From: Euphorbia lathyris
Taxonomy: Eukaryota; Streptophyta; Magnoliopsida; Malpighiales; Euphorbiaceae
Direction of reading: 5' to 3'
Length of the DNA stretch: 64,000 nt
Assembly: GCF_963576675.1 (NCBI RefSeq)
Contig: NC_088916.1
Location: 82,043,501 to 82,107,500, forward strand
In this document: piece after piece, positions 61,764 through 64,000 of the stretch
How the letters are laid out: each line of letters begins with the position of its first letter
Numbering within the stretch: position 1 is the first letter of the stretch
The notes under the pieces: model-generated
Seen by the model: the letters and a program-made list of their open reading frames with translations, nothing else
What the model was told of the DNA's origin: nothing
Databases searched by the model: none
Made by a program: the position numbers and the translations under genes

Positions 61764-62247
61764 TGATAACATCGAGATATTAACCCGAGGACTAAAAGGG
61801 ATATTCACCTTAAGAACGCCGCGTAGTGATCCCCAAAGGGGAGTTGGCAAGCGGATCTCCACAGATCTGCTCTGAGAGATCCGCTGGCGGCCCTATGAGG
61901 CGAATCTCTTCATTCACCTGATTCACCATTATAACGGCTGGCCGCCGACTCGGCCATAAAGATCATTAATGAGTTATCAATTAGCTAACTGCCAGGTTAG
62001 AGATAACTCGTAACCGCCATTAATGGAGCATTAATGGAGACTTTCTAGTTTCCTGAAGGTTACGACTTCTCAACTATATATAGCCTGATTCCCTAGGCTA
62101 TCAAGGTACACATTCTCACAACCTTTGTCAATTCAGTTAGTTTCCTTGAATCATCTTACTGACTTTGGCATCGGAGCTTCCCCCCGTCGAACCCAACGAC
62201 GCCCCCACAGGGACGGAAGTTGATCAGAATTTCTCTACTTGTTATCA
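61764..62247 (+). repeat. Gypsy 3' LTR
   Basis: 484 bp, TGATAACATCGAG to TTGTTATCA, followed by the CTATT target duplication. About 15 differences from the 5' LTR. Confidence 0.95.
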
Positions 62248-62252
62248 CTATT

Positions 62253-62876
62253 GTAAATTGATTTATAAGACAAAATTAAATCGACCTTTATCGATGAAGT
62301 TAATTTTAATTTTATGATGTTGTTAGCGATATTTTCGAAATATGCTAATTTCAACCTTCTCACGTGTGGTTAGGGTGCGGGCGTGCCAGAGAAGATTATT
62401 TCTCAATTAAAATGGTTAAGTTTATGGAATTTGCGCGCCAAAACTTGAAATCTAAACGAGACGATTGGCGAGGGACGCAAGGATTGAAAAAATCCCTCTT
62501 GGGTCTCTCGCGCCGTTATAGAAACTTTGCGAGATAAATGATTTTTATTTAAGCTAATGTGGATAAATTAAAGACGGACAAATAAAGGAAATTAAAGTGC
62601 GAAATTGACACGAGATTTGGGAAAATTGGTATTTTATTGATATAAATCAAGGTTTGAATACATATGTTCAACAAGCATGAAATTGGATAAAGAATTACAA
62701 TTGAAAATTTTCTATACTAAACATATAGACAATCAATTGAATTGGGAAAAGACAAATCAATACAAAGAATTGAAATGCAATTAAAATAAATTGAAATTCA
62801 ACGACAAACTCGGAGCCACAATAGCTATCTCGGCTGGAAGTTGAACTTTGGTGTCGGCTTGGAATTCTCGGAGCAC
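62253..62876. other. Spacer between two LTR elements, nothing recognised
   Basis: No gene and no clear element ends. 62360-62530 has GTGCGGGCGTGCCAGAG and GCGCGCCAAAAC and looks like decayed retrotransposon sequence, but I cannot assign it. Confidence 0.4.
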
Positions 62877-63201
62877 TGTGGTCGACCAACAGACAGTCTG
62901 ACATTCCGTACCTGCACCTCTGTTCCTGTTGTCTGGGCGCATTATCTATCTTACCCTCTTATTATTAACTGTATTGTAACCCTAGTAGGGGTAGTCCCTG
63001 TCCTTTGCTTATCTTTTAGAGGTTGTATTTAAACCCTCATTTTGTAAGGATATGGAACTTTTATCAATCAAATATCATTTCTCTTTGAGAGTTAAGGTTT
63101 ATACCTTGTTATCGGGATTCACTCCTTCAAGTTAAGCTTGAGAAGAACATCTTTGTTGGTTTACGACTAAAACCTTCATTTCTCGCTTTCAATCCGTATC
63201 A
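62877..63201 (+). repeat. 5' LTR of a second Gypsy element (left edge approximate)
   Basis: The right edge is fixed by ATCCGTATCA followed by the primer site. The left edge is set at TGTGGTCGACC, the nearest plausible TG start; the partner LTR is outside the window, so it is not proven. A TATA-like GTATTTAAACCC lies at about 63025. Confidence 0.5.
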
Positions 63202-63203
63202 GT

Positions 63204-63216
63204 TGGTATCAGAGCC
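63204..63216 (+). other. Primer-binding site of the second Gypsy element
   Basis: TGGTATCAGAGCC, complementary to the initiator methionine tRNA 3' end, two bases after the LTR. Confidence 0.88.
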
Positions 63217-63248
63217 AATCGTTTCCTGACCCGAAACTTCTTTTGGCA

Positions 63249-64000
63249 ATGGTTCAACCCCGACAACCACAAGATTCCATGGAAACCAGTGACCGGAGGT
63301 ATGAGGAGCTAAGGGAGCACCTCGCGGAACAGATTCAGGCCAGCCATGAGCGGCAGAGACAGACCGATCAAAAGTTCCTGGAGTTAACCACCTCCCTGGA
63401 AAACTTCAAACTGGAGGTTCGGTCCTTGATCCAATCCGCAGCAGGAGGATCAACTCAGAGAAAGGAAGGAGCCCTTGAACAACCACGTCCACAAATGGGT
63501 CCTAGGGATCCTGAGGTAAGAAGGCCTGACTTTGTCCTTGTGCATAACGCTGATAGCGATAGTGATGATTTTGAGGATATTGGGGATAATGGTGCCTTTA
63601 GAAATATGAGGGGTGTTGGCCCGAATGATAATAGACGTGTGGGTATGGCTAGGGCAGAACCAGATCTAGGAAACTTTGACAGGGATGATGCCTTTAAGTT
63701 AAAAATAGACTTACCGTCTTTTGGTGGTGAACTGGATATAGAGGGGTTCTTAGATTGGTTATCGGAAGTTGAGCGCTTCTTTGAATATTCTGGGATTCCT
63801 GATGAGAGGAAAGTAAGGCTGGTGGCGTATCGCCTGAAGGGTGGCGCATCAGTTTGGTGGGATCAGATGAGGGAAGAAAGAAGAAGAGGGGGCAGAGATC
63901 CGATTAGATCTTGGCTACGAATGAAGGCGATGTTGAGGGAGCGGTTCTTACCATCGGACTATGAGCAGTATATCTACAGCTCCTACAGAGGATGCTCTCA
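63249..64000 (+). CDS. Gypsy gag, partial (runs off the window)
   Basis: Open from ATG 63249 (MVQPRQPQDSMETSDRRYEEL) to the last base without a stop, about 250 codons. It has a coiled-coil-like N-terminus, an acidic DSDSDDFEDIGD stretch and the start of a Ty3-type gag core (LKIDLPSFGGELDIEGFLDW, then GGASVWWDQM and LRERFLPSDYEQYIY). The core resembles chromovirus gag proteins. The intact frame over this length suggests a younger element than its neighbour, although only the first part is seen. Confidence 0.88.
   Translation, partial: MVQPRQPQDSMETSDRRYEELREHLAEQIQASHERQRQTDQKFLELTTSLENFKLEVRSLIQSAAGGSTQRKEGALEQPRPQMGPRDPEVRRPDFVLVHNADSDSDDFEDIGDNGAFRNMRGVGPNDNRRVGMARAEPDLGNFDRDDAFKLKIDLPSFGGELDIEGFLDWLSEVERFFEYSGIPDERKVRLVAYRLKGGASVWWDQMREERRRGGRDPIRSWLRMKAMLRERFLPSDYEQYIYSSYRGCS

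Larger units (their letters stand above)
40019..62247 (+). mobile_element. Tat-like Gypsy LTR retrotransposon, complete with TSD, interrupted by Copia
   Basis: Two 484-bp LTRs bounded by CTATT (40014-40018 and 62248-62252). Order: LTR, primer site, gag-protease, RT, RNase H, second RNase H, integrase, spacer, antisense gene, polypurine tract, LTR. The second RNase H and the antisense gene place it near the Tat branch. Without the 12,139-bp Copia and the duplicated GGTGG it would be about 10.1 kb. The LTRs differ at about 15 positions by eye (3.1%). Stop codons, two frameshifts in pol and a changed protease motif make it non-autonomous. Confidence 0.95.

Noticed and set aside
40019..62247. Single very large retrotransposon of 22 kb
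   Set aside because: The internal 1,348-bp LTRs with their own GGTGG duplication show that 12.1 kb of it is a separate Copia insertion.

Overview
The window is nuclear DNA of a flowering plant, most likely a eudicot. Evidence: spliced genes with GT-AG introns, a plant-type DPMS1 and an AAE1-like peroxisomal acyl-CoA synthetase, plant tRNA-derived SINEs, Emigrant-type, hAT and Mutator-type miniature elements, and Sirevirus-like Copia and Tat-like Gypsy retrotransposons. Three host genes are supported; almost everything else is transposable-element DNA or its decay products. No rRNA gene, functional tRNA gene or CRISPR array was seen.

Layout. 1-5.6 kb: DPMS1 (8 exons, 245 aa, +), with a miniature element in its promoter, a triplicated splice-acceptor region in intron 1 and nested miniature elements in intron 7. 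5.7-10.4 kb: a GC-rich tandem repeat, two miniature elements, and a ~2.7 kb tandem array whose units carry the last codons and 3' flank of the next gene. 10.4-11.1 kb: an uncharacterised two-exon basic protein of 202 aa on the minus strand. 11.3-22.0 kb: a dense field of Mutator-like and hAT-like non-autonomous elements, most with 9-bp or 8-bp target duplications that can be read directly, plus a captured or truncated 5' gene end. 22.1-26.4 kb: AAE1-like gene (2 exons, 550 aa, C-terminal SKL), with its 2.7 kb intron full of a SINE, a hAT element and older elements. 26.5-33.4 kb: more miniature elements, including three inserted in series at one target. 33.5-39.8 kb: a local duplication of a ~1.6 kb segment. 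One copy was split by an Emigrant-like element (itself holding a 1.4 kb hAT element), the other by a solo LTR, so each copy preserves the other's empty site.

40.0-62.2 kb: a complete nested stack. A Tat-like Gypsy element (484-bp LTRs, target duplication CTATT) was interrupted inside gag by a Sirevirus-like Copia element (1,348-bp LTRs, target duplication GGTGG), whose extra 3' ORF was in turn hit by a 729-bp hAT element. LTR divergence counted by eye (about 3.1% Gypsy, about 1.4% Copia) agrees with that order. Both retroelements carry stop codons and frameshifts. The Gypsy also carries a three-exon gene in antisense between pol and the 3' LTR, and the Copia has a long extra ORF downstream of pol with its own TATA box. 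62.9-64.0 kb: the 5' LTR, primer site and gag start of a further Gypsy element, open at the window edge.

The host genes do not form a pathway: DPMS1 supplies dolichyl-phosphate mannose at the ER, AAE1 activates a carboxylic acid in peroxisomes, and the third has no assigned role. Miniature elements lie within about 210 bp of the DPMS1 start codon and 87 bp of the AAE1 start codon. By my reading the most notable structures are the spliced antisense gene in the Gypsy element, the separately promoted Copia ORF3, and the paired natural empty sites in the local duplication.
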